From Rhynchopus sp. YZ270_cl-10 (lineage: Eukaryota > Euglenozoa > Diplonemea > Diplonemida > Diplonemidae), in NCBI GenBank assembly GCA_964035575.1, contig OZ037878.1, positions 186,001 through 250,000 on the forward strand: a DNA stretch of 64,000 nt, written 5' to 3'. Position numbers and translations under genes: made by a program. This document shows, piece by piece, positions 1 to 10,135 of the stretch (positions are counted from its first letter, which is position 1; every line of letters begins with the position of its first letter). The notes under the pieces are model-generated. The model saw nothing but the letters and a program-made list of their open reading frames with translations, was not told where the DNA came from and ran no database searches.

Positions 1-2087
1 GCCTCGGTGCTGGAGTGCACCAAAAGCCCCGGGGTGTAGCCTTCTCTGCTGAGATGGTCGGCAAGGAATTTTGGTGAGCGGCGGTGGAGAATGACGCGGG
101 GTGCCTTAGTGTCGAGGCTGGTGATCAGTTGGACGCATCCTTCGATATGCGGTCCGGGGTTCACCCAAAAGGTGAGTCTAGCAAACCGCGGTTGTGCGGA
201 AACCCTGATAAGAGAACGCAACCAGGCAGCGCTTGGGACAGAGAGACTCAAATGGTCAACACCACCTTCAATGCAGGCGCAGAGGACGCTGGTGTGTGAT
301 GCATCCCACGTTGCGGAGGTGCCGTGGGATGCGGAGACAAAGAGAATAGGGACGTCGGACGCAGAGACAACCTGGTTTTGTTTGCCGTTCATCCCATTTG
401 CAAGGAGAAGCCCCTTCTGCGAGATGCACCCCTTCGCGCTGAGCACCGCCATCGACTCACGCAGCGTTTCTGTCGCGTGGTCTGCGCTTTGAAAGCCATA
501 CTCAAAGGGATTGTTCCGCACTGCAGAGACCAGCTTGCCTACGGTGCAGGACATTGCGTTGAGACGACTATCGAACGCACGGTTGCGAAGGAAGTTGACC
601 TGTACCTGTTCTGCCCGAATTGCTGCCTTCCATTGTGTGATACGATCGTCGATTTGGGCCTCCTGGGTGCTCCCCTCCCGCCGCATGCGGAGTTGCGTTA
701 GCTTCTGTTTGCCTTCGTTAATGCTGTGCACCAACTGCGACAACACGCCGTCCCACTCAGAAGAGTACGTCAGCCTGCACAGCGGCACATCCTTCAGACA
801 ATAAAAGAAGTGCACCCCTTCCTCCTTCGTCGCAATGCTGAGAAGCTCATGATAGAACGCAATGGGCACGGTGCTGGCGATGTGAAATCGGACGGATCGT
901 TCAAACTCTTGCAAATCCCCTACTGAAACACGGAAGGAATCTTCCCCATACATCTGCGCTGCAGGAGGCAAACGACGTTCCGCACACATATCTATGGTCG
1001 CGCTTTTTAGGCACACCGACGTCGTCGAATTTGCAGCGTGCAAGGGAAGCACCAGCTTTGGGCTAGGAATGCTTGGCAGAAAGTCATCACGCACAACAAT
1101 GCGGTTGACAAGGTGTAGCAGCACCGCAGACAGCTTTTTGCTGCAATGAAACGCAATGCCATTTCCGAGCCCCACCGGGTCATACACATTTTGACCATTT
1201 ACTATCAAATGGGATTGAGGCGACACCTCCTTCGACACCTTCCAGAGCACCACACTCTCATCCACCGGGCACGACGCTGAGGTCAGGAAAGAGTTCAAAT
1301 TCGCTTCCCCTGGAGGGTCCAACGCGGAATAGAGGTACGTATCATTGTGCGAAATCTCCACCTTCTTCACTACCGGCCCCTGGTCCAACAGCGACTCCAA
1401 TTTCCCCCTCGACATTGCTGCGCTCATGTGTACTGTATCCTTGAGGATTTCTGCAATCGGGTCGTGCTCTTCCCTTTCTCTCTCTGTTGGCCGCTTTCCA
1501 GAGGATATTACCCCAGGTTGGATGGAATCATCGTATATAATGCGTTCCTTCGGCTCCTCTGGGGTATTGTGTGTCGGTATGGTAGGGGTGCTTCCCCAGG
1601 CGTTTTGCTTAGGGTTGGAAGGTGGTTGAGGGGGTGAGGTTGCGATGATGTCGTTCTTGGCGTGGCGTTTTGGGACATCAGAGTGTGCCATGGAGAGAAC
1701 CCCGGTGGGGAGGAGGTCGCGGAGGGAGGCCAGGTCTTCTGCTTCGAGGAAGAGCGTGTCGGTGAGCATGGTTCCGAGGTAGCATTGGCCGTTCCACATG
1801 AACATCGCGTTGTCTTCGTCGACGGAGGCTTCCCAAGTGCGTATGGCAGTGAGGGTATCGCGGGATGCAATCTTCAGGGACGTAGCCGCACTCATAATCT
1901 CCTCCAAGACCTCGCTCCGCACCCGCCCCTCCATCTCCCCCGCCTGCCACCGTTCCGCCACATCGCGTGTCAAAGCGAGAGAAGCCTCGCGGCGTTTAAT
2001 ACACCGCACTGCACGACGACGTTTCTCGGCTCGACCGCTCTTATCAATGGTGTTCGGATCATCTTTTCGCCGGGGGCGAGTCTCCAT
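1..2087 (-). CDS. Unrecognised large protein, 3' end outside the window
   Basis: An uninterrupted reading frame runs from an ATG at 2087 to the left edge: 695 codons with no stop, far longer than chance at this composition. The protein begins METRPRRKDDPNT and has a basic N-terminus (RAEKRRRAVRCIKRREAS, residues 19-36), a proline-rich stretch near residues 150-180, and a mixed helical body with charged segments (EGKQKLTQLRMRREGS around residue 450). I see no signal peptide or membrane segment and do not recognise a domain. The ATG is the first in the frame and follows a T-rich/A-rich spacer. Shorter frames on both strands inside it are shadows. The stop codon, and any introns further on, lie beyond the window. 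The gene call is secure; the function is unknown. Confidence 0.85.
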   Translation of the reverse strand, partial: METRPRRKDDPNTIDKSGRAEKRRRAVRCIKRREASLALTRDVAERWQAGEMEGRVRSEVLEEIMSAATSLKIASRDTLTAIRTWEASVDEDNAMFMWNGQCYLGTMLTDTLFLEAEDLASLRDLLPTGVLSMAHSDVPKRHAKNDIIATSPPQPPSNPKQNAWGSTPTIPTHNTPEEPKERIIYDDSIQPGVISSGKRPTEREREEHDPIAEILKDTVHMSAAMSRGKLESLLDQGPVVKKVEISHNDTYLYSALDPPGEANLNSFLTSASCPVDESVVLWKVSKEVSPQSHLIVNGQNVYDPVGLGNGIAFHCSKKLSAVLLHLVNRIVVRDDFLPSIPSPKLVLPLHAANSTTSVCLKSATIDMCAERRLPPAAQMYGEDSFRVSVGDLQEFERSVRFHIASTVPIAFYHELLSIATKEEGVHFFYCLKDVPLCRLTYSSEWDGVLSQLVHSINEGKQKLTQLRMRREGSTQEAQIDDRITQWKAAIRAEQVQVNFLRNRAFDSRLNAMSCTVGKLVSAVRNNPFEYGFQSADHATETLRESMAVLSAKGCISQKGLLLANGMNGKQNQVVSASDVPILFVSASHGTSATWDASHTSVLCACIEGGVDHLSLSVPSAAWLRSLIRVSAQPRFARLTFWVNPGPHIEGCVQLITSLDTKAPRVILHRRSPKFLADHLSREGYTPGLLVHSSTE

Positions 2088-2257
2088 TTTCTGGTAGGTG
2101 TGGTTGGGAGAAGAGGGTGAATGGGGGGAGTAAAAGCGTAAAAGTGTCTCGAAAAAAGAAGAGTGCAAAATGTCGCCAGGACCCTCCAAAAAAAAAAAGA
2201 GTCGCAAACGAGGAATCCAAAAGGAATTTGAGTGCCAAAATCCCTCCAGGCCAGCAG

Positions 2258-2330
2258 TTTTGTGGAAACGCCTCTGAGATGTAGGCACTCCAGGGGGTTA
2301 TCGAACCCCGGAGTTGGACACTGGAAAAAC
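2258..2330 (-). repeat. Dispersed short repeat, family 2 (box-B-like)
   Basis: On the minus strand it carries GGGGTTCGATAACCCC followed by a GGAGTGCC/AGAGGCG stretch, shared with 2724-2835 and 16078-16155. GGTTCGATAACC resembles the RNA polymerase III box B (GGTTCGANTCC), and the core is nearly self-complementary. This may be a decayed tRNA-related SINE; I could not place a box A. Confidence 0.5.
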
Positions 2331-2723
2331 GTTTGTGAATTTGAAATACAACAGCCCGCTCATGATAGTGTACCTTAGTACAGTGAACCGGTGTACCGAG
2401 AAGTAAAGAGGTTGTGGATAGCGTAAAAATGATTCCTTTTTTATTATATATCTACGTACAAACGGAGGGGGATGTGTGCATTTGGTGAGAAGGGGTGTGT
2501 GGGGAATATTTCCGAAAAGTCTGTTTTTAAATTTTAGGTTTGTTTGTTTTTTTTTGGGTGCGGGAGGAGGTGGCGGTAATAACCCACTAACCTCCACCCG
2601 TTGTCTCTAACGTTTTAGTTTTAAAAGGCTGATATGGGCCGCAAACTGTGAAAAAGTTCAAAAACAAAGAAAAAAAAATGTTGGATGAACCTAAGCCATA
2701 TGCCTAGATCCCCTTCAACAAAA

Positions 2724-2835
2724 AAGTGAAGTTGATAGTAGTAGAAAACTCCTCTGGGACGCAGGCACTGCCACTCCGTGGGTTATCGAACCCTGGAGTG
2801 TTGCACTTGGGAGTGGCAACACTCGACAAAAAAAA
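2724..2835 (-). repeat. Dispersed short repeat, family 2 (box-B-like)
   Basis: Best-preserved copy of the family. On the plus strand it reads GTGAAGTTGATAGT, then CTCCTCTGGGACGCAGGCAC, then GGGTTATCGAACCC and GGAGTGTTGCAC. The order matches the copy at 16078-16155. Both copies follow an A-rich run. Confidence 0.6.
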
Positions 2836-3434
2836 AACAAAATAAGAAACCACAAATAAGGGTCTACACTTTCGGAAAGTGACAGCCAGCGTAACTGAAA
2901 GTTGGAAAATGCAAACCACCTTTGTGGAGGCAGGCACGTTACAACACAACGTTGCGGAATGGCCATTGTGCACTTTCCTGCATTTTTTTATTTATTTTTG
3001 TTTCAAATTTGACAAAACAAAAAAGCTTGAAAAAAATGAGAAGGGAAAGGTGAGTGTGGACCACAAAAACCACAGAAGAACACCCACCCTGAGGCAGTGC
3101 AAAGATATCCCCAGGTGTACATTATCTAAAAGAAAGGACGCAAATTACCATCAAAACACACACACACAACCCCTTCTCGGGTGGACCTCTAAATTATGAA
3201 CAATTTAGAGGGGGAAAAATTAATTAGATAAACGTAGAGGCGCCTGTGTGAGATCTCTTCGTTGGTAAAAATGGTGGTTGTTGATGCAGGCACCTCTGAC
3301 TGACCCGTCGACCCCGTTGTACGATGCCCAGCCATCTGCATGAAAGCACAAATGATAAGGAAAACTTGAAAGATGAATGTTCCTCTCGTGCACACATCTT
3401 CAAATAATAATTTGGCTTGAAATACACGCTCTCG

Positions 3435-3512
3435 GACCTTGGTACACGACCGGTGTACCCGGGTGGACCCAACCATGCAGTCCTCCATCCATTTCGAGGT
3501 TTACATCTGATA
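3435..3512 (-). repeat. Dispersed short repeat, family 1
   Basis: The plus strand reads ACCTTGGTACACGACCGG, TGTACCCGGGTGGACCC, AACCATGCAGTCCT and TTTACATCTGA in that order. The same blocks in the same order occur at 12630-12722 (inside a kinase intron) and 62015-62105. A partial copy lies at 2362-2402. Confidence 0.65.
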
Positions 3513-3777
3513 AAAAAGGAGGGTTAAACAAGATGAACCCAAGCCGTCGTGCTTAGTCACCTCGAAAAAAAAATAGTGGCTGCCCTTCAAAAGACGGGGC
3601 GCTGTTGTTTCTGGCTCTTGTTTTTTATTTCACCTCCACTTTGTGGCAGGAAAAAGGGTAAAGTTGAGAGTGCTATAAAATAAAAAGAAACGTGAACTGA
3701 AAAGTTGAACGAGCCTCATGGACCACATATCTAACAGAGGAAACCAAGCTATCATTTTCCCCCACTCTTTTTTTGAA

Positions 3778-3810
<33 letters not shown>

Positions 3811-3846
3811 AAAACATTTTTCGTTCGACGAATATTCTGGTGTCCT

Positions 3847-4886
3847 TCACACCCCTCCAACCTGGGCTCCATTCTGGGTGTTTTCTTGGTAACCTAGTGT
3901 TGCCGCTGTGGCAACTGCGTCTAATGCCTTGCACAGCGACAGCGAGATGGCAGCACTCTCAAACACAACTTCCACATTCGAACTCAGCAGAGTTGTCATG
4001 GCTGTCTCTGTGGGGGAGTTTTTTTTTTTTTACATTCTCTACATTATTTTTTCATACCTGCAATACTAGTATCCCTTGGCACCACCATCACGACACCTGC
4101 ACAGTGATGCGTATCCGACTCCTGCAGGCACGCCTCCACTACCCCATGGTCCACTGCATAGGCGACTATGCTACAGGGCACGACAAGGAACTGAAGACGC
4201 GGGTCCCGCACGCTGCGAGCAAGGAAGGCACTACCACCGCCACCCACCAGCACTGGGGACACACGCAGCGGCCGCCTCTGGCATGCAAACGATAGCGCCT
4301 CGGCAACAACTCTATCCGCCACCCTGCCTGCCTCCTGCAGCGCCACCTCTGCGGGAGCAAACAGACGCTCCGGTACTGGAGATGGCGACACATTCCTCGC
4401 AGACGGTGCGGCCACTGGAGACAACGCTACTTCTTCACAATTTCTCGCTGCATCCGCAAGCGCCGCCTGCACTCGCTGTATCTCCTGCAAAACATGCGGC
4501 AGCGGTTCGGTGCTGATGCTCGCACGGAAGAGCTCCGCCAGTTGCGCCTGAAGCTTCGCCACATCCTCCGCTCTCTGATACAACGTATCCTCTCTGACCT
4601 GCTGCGGGCTCTGCCCTACAACCTCACCCAACGCCGCACTGTCAGGGCTTATCTCGCGGAACCTCCCAGCTACCGGGGAGTACTGAGGCTGCGCTATCTG
4701 CGTCCCATCCGGAAACACCTGCGGCACCGGAATCGGCCGATGCGGCGACAGCCCCATAGAAGGAAGAGTGGGGTGCGCAGCAATGCTCTGGTGCATATGC
4801 GGGGGCAAATAGTCTGCAACGAGCTGCCTGCCCTGCCAGTCAGTCTCCTCACGGAGGGGGCTGATGGAGTGCACTTCTCGTCTCAT
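3847..4886 (-). CDS. Unrecognised 329-residue protein, two exons
   Basis: Exon 1 is 4886-4058 and exon 2 is 4007-3847. They are separated by a 50-base intron (4057-4008) that starts GTATGA and ends CCCACAG; the join is phase 1 and gives 990 bases, an exact 330 codons. I start at the ATG at 4886 (MRREVHSISP) rather than a GC-poor upstream in-frame ATG, because the sequence before it (about 4984-4940) is a pyrimidine tract ending in AG, like a splice acceptor or trans-splice site. The protein has a proline-rich N-terminal third, a helical Ala/Gln/Glu-rich middle (KLQAQLAELFRA, QRVQAALADAARN), then a compact mixed domain with Gly-Gly-Gly-Gly and hydrophobic strands (LQFLVVPCSIVAYAVD) running across the splice. 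No known domain recognised. Confidence 0.8.
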
Positions 4887-5097
4887 CTTTGGAAGGGGGG
4901 AATGGGGGACAAGGTGGTGTGCTACACCACCAATGGGGGGCTTTCCTAAAGAAGATGTGAGAGGAAGAGAAAAGTTGAAATGCAAAAAAGGTCTCTCATG
5001 ACGTTGACGTGTTGTGTCTTATGCCACCCACTTCTACAGATCTATCCGAGACCAAAGGATCGGGCCATGCTTCTCACCACCGAGGATCGGTACAAAC

Positions 5098-5290
5098 TGA
5101 AGATCACCGAGCAAGCTTTTTACCCTTTATGGGTATCAGCCACCTGATTTTTACTCCCGCGTATACGGTCCTACTACGGTTCTATACGCGCCAAAACACG
5201 GGGTAAAAATCAGGTGGATCAGGGTAAAAAACATAAGGGTCAAAACAGCACAATATGCAGTTCTCACTGAGCTTGCTTTAGAGCACTCTT
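5098..5290. repeat. Imperfect inverted repeat (MITE-like hairpin)
   Basis: The left arm GAGCAAGC...TACCC...CCACCTGATTTTTAC (5109-5164) is mirrored by GTAAAAATCAGGTGG...GGGTAAAA...GAGCTTGC (5203-5277). The arms differ by small insertions. The size and shape fit a non-autonomous DNA element, but I could not define a target duplication. Confidence 0.5.
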
Positions 5291-6112
5291 CGGGGGTAAA
5301 ACCTCACAAAAACCTCACAAAACAGTGGACAAAATAGAAACTTAACACTCATCACACGATAAAACCCATGGGAGAGGTTGTGGTGAAACGCACACACCTC
5401 GACCTGTTTGGTGAGGAGTGGCTCTGCAGCGCGGTTCTTCCCTAGAACCGCAAAGTGTGTTCAAAGTGCGTTGCTTGTATTTCCTCCTTCATGAGGTGAC
5501 AAAAGAAAAAATGGGGTGCATTGGGTGAAGAGGGCATTCTTTTCAGTAGAACAAAAGGGTTGTGGAAGAGTGTCTGCTTTTACATAATAAAAAAAGAATC
5601 AACTCCGTTCGTGTCTCTGCGCCCCTCTCCTTTTTCCACCAATAATTCTTGTAAGAAATTTCTTGAGAAATGGCTCCGAAGGTTTTGGGTGCATCGGAGA
5701 GAAAGCAAAAACCAAAAAAAAAAAAAAAAGGGATGGAGTTGATGCAGAACACCATCAACGGATGCAAAAAAAAAAATATAAAATAAACAGTATGTGCATC
5801 AGAAAAGAAAGGGTTTTAAAAAAAATCTAAAGGTACAAAAAAAAACAGAAAACAGTTTTTTTTAAAAAAGTCGGAATGGGGTGTTTTTCTATTCCCAAAA
5901 AAGGGGGAACTAAGGATGAGGAATTTTTACTATTTTTTTTTTTCCAATGCTTTTGTTGAACCTTACACAAAACCCGGAACCTGACCTGAGGGGAGAAAAA
6001 AAAAGGCCATAGTTTCTTGCGTTTCAGATCAAAAAGAACCGATCCCCTCCCGAGAGACTTGATTTTTTCCCCCCTCCTCCTCCACTTTTTTTTTTTGAAA
6101 TGACTTTTTATG

Positions 6113-7514
6113 CAGGCTCTCCGCTAGGATTTCCGATTTTGAAAATATTCTGTTGATGGTCCACGTTGGTGGGGTACATGCTTGCGCCGCAGGCGCACGG
6201 TACGCAACTTTTTTTTTTACCAACGCCCGATTTTGACTTTTTTGGGACGTTTGAGCACTCACCTCTCCATATCTTCTTCTCCTGAGCTTTTTTGACAGGT
6301 AGAACGGGTCTGAACCACTTAGCAGAACTTTTTTTTTTTTTCTTTTTTTCCATAGGTTTCGAACGCGCGTTCGCGTTTTTAGGGCGTTTTCGAGTGCGCG
6401 TTTGAAAAACGAAAAAAAAAAACGCGCGTTCGGAAAAAACGGGGAAAAAAACGCGCGTTCGGAAAAAACGAACAAAAAACGCGCGTTTGAAAAAAACGAA
6501 AAAAAAAACGCGCGTTTGAAAAACGAAAAAAAAACGCGCGTTCGAAAAAAACGAGAAAAAAAACGCGCGTTTGAAACATAGGTTTCGAACGCGCGTTCGA
6601 AAATCGAAAACGCGCAAATCCAAAATCGGAAAACGCGCACATGAAAAAAAAAAAAAAAACGCGCAAAAAAAAAAAAAAAAACGCGCGTTCGAAAAGCCGG
6701 ACGCGCGTAAAAAAAAAAGGGCGCTTTTTTTTTTTTTTTCAAACGCGCGTTCGAAAAAGTGGTTTTTTCGAACGCGCGTTTGAAAAACTGGACGCGCGTT
6801 CGAAAAAACCACTTTTTCGACGCGCGTTCGAAAAACCTCCCCACGTAAACATGAGGCTTCCACTTTTTCGAACGCGCGTTTTTTTTTTTTTTTCGTTTTT
6901 CAAACGCGCGTTTTTTTCTCGTTTTTTTCGAACGCGCGTTTTTTTTCCGTTTTTCAAACGCGCGTTTTTTTTTTCGTTTTTTTCAAACGCGCGTTTTTTG
7001 TTCGTTTTTTCCGAATGCGCGTTTTTTTTTCCCGTTTTTTCCGAACGCGCGTTTCTTTTTTCGTTTTTCAAACGCGCACTCGAAAACGCCCTAAAAACGC
7101 GAACGCGCGTTCGAAACCTATGTTTGAAAAACGAAAAAAAAAAAAACGCGCGTTCGAAAAAGTGGAAGCCTCATGTTTACGTGGGGAGGTTTTTCGAACG
7201 CGCGTCGAAAAAGTGGTTTTTTCGAACGCGCGTCCAGTTTTTCAAACGCGCGTTCGAAAAAACCACTTTTTCGAACGCGCGTTTGAAAAAAAAAAAAAAA
7301 AAAACGCCCTTTTTTTTTTACGCGCGTCCGGCTTTTCGAACGCGCGTTTTTTTTTTTTTTTGCGCGTTTTTTTTTTTTTTTCATGTGCGCGTTTTCCGAT
7401 TTTGGATTTGCGCGTTTTCGATTTTCGAACGCGCGTTCGAAACCTATGTTTTTCCCCATTTTCAAAAAGTTCTGTTGACAATCAACAGAACTTTAGTACC
7501 TAGCGGAGTGCCTG
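6113..7514. mobile_element. hAT-like non-autonomous element built of inverted CGCGCG arrays
   Basis: The ends are CAGGCTCTCCGCTAGG (6113-6128) and its near-complement CCTAGCGGAGTGCCTG (7499-7514). They are flanked directly by the same 8 bases, TTTTTATG (6105-6112 and 7515-7522). An 8-base target duplication with CAG-type ends is the hAT superfamily pattern. The interior is mostly repeats of the palindrome TTCGAACGCGCGTTCGAA separated by A or T runs. It falls into four blocks: A (6351-6576), B (6577 to about 6885), the reverse complement of A (about 6886-7122) and the reverse complement of B (about 7140-7448). Both A and B start CATAGGTTTCGAAC. No transposase is present; long frames through it only translate the repeats. 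Confidence 0.8.
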
Positions 7515-7595
7515 TTTTTATGTCACTCCCTTTTTCTTTGTTGACAAAAAATACAAAAAAAAAATTTACAATTTTTATTTTTATTTTCCCTTTTC

Positions 7596-9158
7596 TCAAG
7601 AGGTCGCCCGAATCCCTGCGTGATCTGTTGCGACAAACCTGCTGTCCCTTCCTGGAAGCGGGGTGGGCTTGCTCGGGGAATAACCTACACTACTTTGCGC
7701 TGCTGTACCCATGGTATTATAGGTGGGGTAATGCGGCAGCAGGGGAGGGGTCGAGGCGATGTGCGACGGTGTTGGTGTGGCAGTGTTGTATACTGAGGAT
7801 ATCGGGTGTAGCTCCCCACCGCCAACGCCAGCAGGAGATGCTGGCGTTGCAGAAGGTACGGGCACCACCCGTTGAATCTCTGAGCGCAAAACCGCCTCTT
7901 TTACCTCAAGACAGTCGCGTTGCTCGCGGAGACGAACCTCCTGCTTCACCAGATCGTCCTCCTTGTCGTATTGCTCCCTCCGGCGTGTGTTGAAGAGAGT
8001 ATTCGCACTGCACAGGAGCTCGACTCTCTCGCGTTGGATTGTGAGGTTCTTTTGTGCTTGGTCTGCGTCGGTTTCGCGGTTGCGTAGATATGCGGCGGTT
8101 TCTCTTGCGGCTGTTTCGTGTTGTGCGGTTGCAGCGGAAACTGCGGATAAAGCTTGCATCGTTTGGCGTAGCGTGTTGGCAGTGTCCTGCTCCTTTGTGT
8201 CGAGCTCGGTGAGGAGACGTTTGGAGTTTTCGACGAGACGGTCGGCGCGGTCGATGTCGCGTGCATAGGAGTCTGCGTCCTTTAGCTTTTCCTTGAGTTG
8301 TGCCTCAGCTTCGTCAACGTCGCCGCGTGCCCGGTATGACTCCTGTCGTTGGTTGTACTCCTGGGTGCGTAGTGCGTCGATTCTTGCCTGGAGACCGTCG
8401 ATTTCTGCGGTGGTTTGGTCCACAGCGCGGTCCGCTTCGTCTGCAGCACTGCGTGCCTCGTGGAGGCGGTCTTTGAACGCAGTGATGCCAAGCTCCTGGT
8501 GCTTCAGTGATTCTGCTTCGACGCTGTGTGCCTGAAGGTTGAGCGCGTTGTTTAGTTCTGCCTTGGCGCGGTTGACGTCCTGATGGTTGCTCTGCAGCTC
8601 TACGCGTTGTTTGAGAACGTCTTGGTCCATTTCGCGCGCCTTCGCATCGCTTTCGGTGAGATCACTCTGCTTCGCATCGAGCTCCTCACGAAGCTGCAGC
8701 ATTGCTGCTTCAAGCTCACTCACCGTGACTGTCAGCTCTCCGAGAATCGCATTTTCACGCTCAATAATGACAACCTGGCGTTGATTCATGATAGTATCCA
8801 TAACACGAAACGCAAGAACGTTAAACAGCGTGGGGTACACCGAGACCATCCTGTGTACATCGTTGAAGGTCAACCCCCGCGGGTTTTTGTCGCCAAAGCT
8901 ACGCAACTTTTCGAACATATCAGCGAGGGTCGCATCTGTGAGACCACAGTCCATGGCACGCAGGCAACGGCAGAAACCCTCATCACCCGCAACAGGTGCC
9001 GGTGCACCACTACGGTGTGCATTTGCATGCGGAGGGTGTGGCACACCCGTCATCTCCGAGAAGAGCACACTTGCCTTCTCCTGGATGGAAACATCCCCAC
9101 AGAGCGCAGCAGGGAGCCCCCCTGGTGGGGGCACATCGTTGTGGTCATGGGTGGCCAT
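7596..9158 (-). CDS. Coiled-coil protein with degenerate EF-hand-like N-terminus
   Basis: A single exon of 520 residues. I start at the ATG at 9158 (MATHDHNDVP); the frame stays open upstream only through low-complexity spacer. Residues about 25-120 form helix-loop-helix segments (LRAMDCGLTDATLADMFEKL, RGLTFNDVHRMVSVYPTLF) spaced like a divergent EF-hand pair, without a clear calcium loop. Residues about 125-440 are a long heptad-rich coiled coil (QQRVEL-, LQARIDALRTQE-, LVKQEVRLREQ-type segments). The tail is Pro/Ser/Thr-rich. This architecture is usual for cytoskeletal or flagellar proteins, which is inference. There is no signal peptide or membrane segment. It ends in TGA 80 bases beyond the right end of the hAT-like element. 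Confidence 0.85.
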   Translation of the reverse strand: MATHDHNDVPPPGGLPAALCGDVSIQEKASVLFSEMTGVPHPPHANAHRSGAPAPVAGDEGFCRCLRAMDCGLTDATLADMFEKLRSFGDKNPRGLTFNDVHRMVSVYPTLFNVLAFRVMDTIMNQRQVVIIERENAILGELTVTVSELEAAMLQLREELDAKQSDLTESDAKAREMDQDVLKQRVELQSNHQDVNRAKAELNNALNLQAHSVEAESLKHQELGITAFKDRLHEARSAADEADRAVDQTTAEIDGLQARIDALRTQEYNQRQESYRARGDVDEAEAQLKEKLKDADSYARDIDRADRLVENSKRLLTELDTKEQDTANTLRQTMQALSAVSAATAQHETAARETAAYLRNRETDADQAQKNLTIQRERVELLCSANTLFNTRRREQYDKEDDLVKQEVRLREQRDCLEVKEAVLRSEIQRVVPVPSATPASPAGVGGGELHPISSVYNTATPTPSHIASTPPLLPHYPTYNTMGTAAQSSVGYSPSKPTPLPGRDSRFVATDHAGIRATS

Positions 9159-9883
9159 TCCTTCTGTATTCTGGAGTGTGGTAAGGAGGGAAGGGGAAAT
9201 GAGGTAAAAAAAAACTCTTCCTTTTTTTGCTAATACATAAGGAGGATGGCGGGGGAAGAGGAGGGGAGGGGGAGAGAGGAGAAGTTGCAAGATATTTTTT
9301 TTTTTAATGTGGCCCCATATTTCCCAAAAAAAAAAGCAAAAAAAAAATTGGGAGTAATTTTTTCACCACATTGCATTTGTACAATCCTGGTTCCTCCTTC
9401 CTCTTGCTCAAAACTCCCGACTACTACACCACCCACCACCACCCCGAGACCCCTCAACACAACTGCACAACGTTTAAAAAGAACCTAGCAGCCCTTAAAA
9501 ATGCAGACAAAATCAAACCCAGCTTTTTTTTTTACCTTTCTTTTTTCTTTTTTTTTGTTGTGTCGACAATCACCTGCTAGTGCAGGATTTGTACTCATTT
9601 TTTTTTTTTTTTTTTTGAAAACTTTGCATTAGTGTAGGCACCCGAGGATGAATTCACTTTTTTCTTTTCTTCCAATGGCGTAAGATTTTTTTCTCTTCTT
9701 CTCTTTTGCATCAAAAAGACAAATTTAAACCCTGCTCTTGTAAACAGAAAACTCCTTCTTTTACAATGCCACCAAAAAAGGTGGTATTTTTAAAATAAAT
9801 CTTGGAAGTAGGGGAAAAAGCTCTCAAGTGGGGGGGGGTGGGGGGATTGAAAGAATAGGTTATGTGGTGTGATCACCCAAACG

Positions 9884-10010
9884 GATTCTCCGTGGTTCCC
9901 CCGTAGTTCTCCCGAAGGTGCTCCGCAAATCTTAATATAGCCTGAAACAGTTCTCCGTGGTTCCCCCGTGGTTCTTCCGTGGGTTGTCCGTGGGTTGTCC
10001 GTACCCCCTG
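9884..10010. repeat. Short degenerate tandem repeats (GTGGTTCCCCCGT type)
   Basis: Variants of TTCTCCGTGGTTCCCCCGTAG recur: at 9888, at 9951 and again at 9968-10005 as TTCTTCCGTGGGTTGTCCGT. A 50-base unique stretch separates the two clusters. It looks like a decayed minisatellite or the two ends of a small element. Confidence 0.45.
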
Positions 10011-10061
10011 AATCACACCATTATGAAGGGTTTTGGTATGTTTTTGCTTGTGTGCTCTTGT

Positions 10062-10135
10062 TTTGTTTTTGTAGTATCGACAAATCGCCTGTCCGAGGAC
10101 GGGGTTCTGTACACAAATTCGCCCGTAGGCTAATG
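10062..10135 (+). repeat. Dispersed short repeat, family 3 (TCGACAATC hairpin)
   Basis: It consists of TCGACAAATCGCCTGTCCGAGGACGGGG, shown here in pieces: TATCGACAAATCGCC, then the stem GTCC-GA-GGAC, then GTTCTGTACACAAA and TCGCCCGTAGGCTA. Other copies lie at 9553-9600, 39405-39470, 39515-39562, 39762-39832, 48694-48770 and 49058-49125. The flanks TCGACAATCRCC and TCTGTAC...CGCCCGAAGGCT are conserved while the hairpin between them varies with its pairing kept. A T run precedes most copies. Confidence 0.6.

Larger units (their letters stand above)
2088..3846. other. Intergenic region with dispersed repeats
   Basis: 1.76 kb without a gene. It holds three recognisable repeat copies, listed separately (2258-2330, 2724-2835, 3435-3512), a partial one at 2362-2402, and a 29-base T tract near 3781-3809 just past the stop of the next gene. 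The rest is A/T-rich spacer in which I see nothing. Confidence 0.7.

Noticed and set aside
6029-7993. Several long open frames on both strands rich in FFFSFFKRAFFF/RTRV
   Set aside because: They translate the CGCGCG palindromes and A/T runs of the hAT-like element; the same pattern appears in mirrored frames, so it is repeat, not protein.
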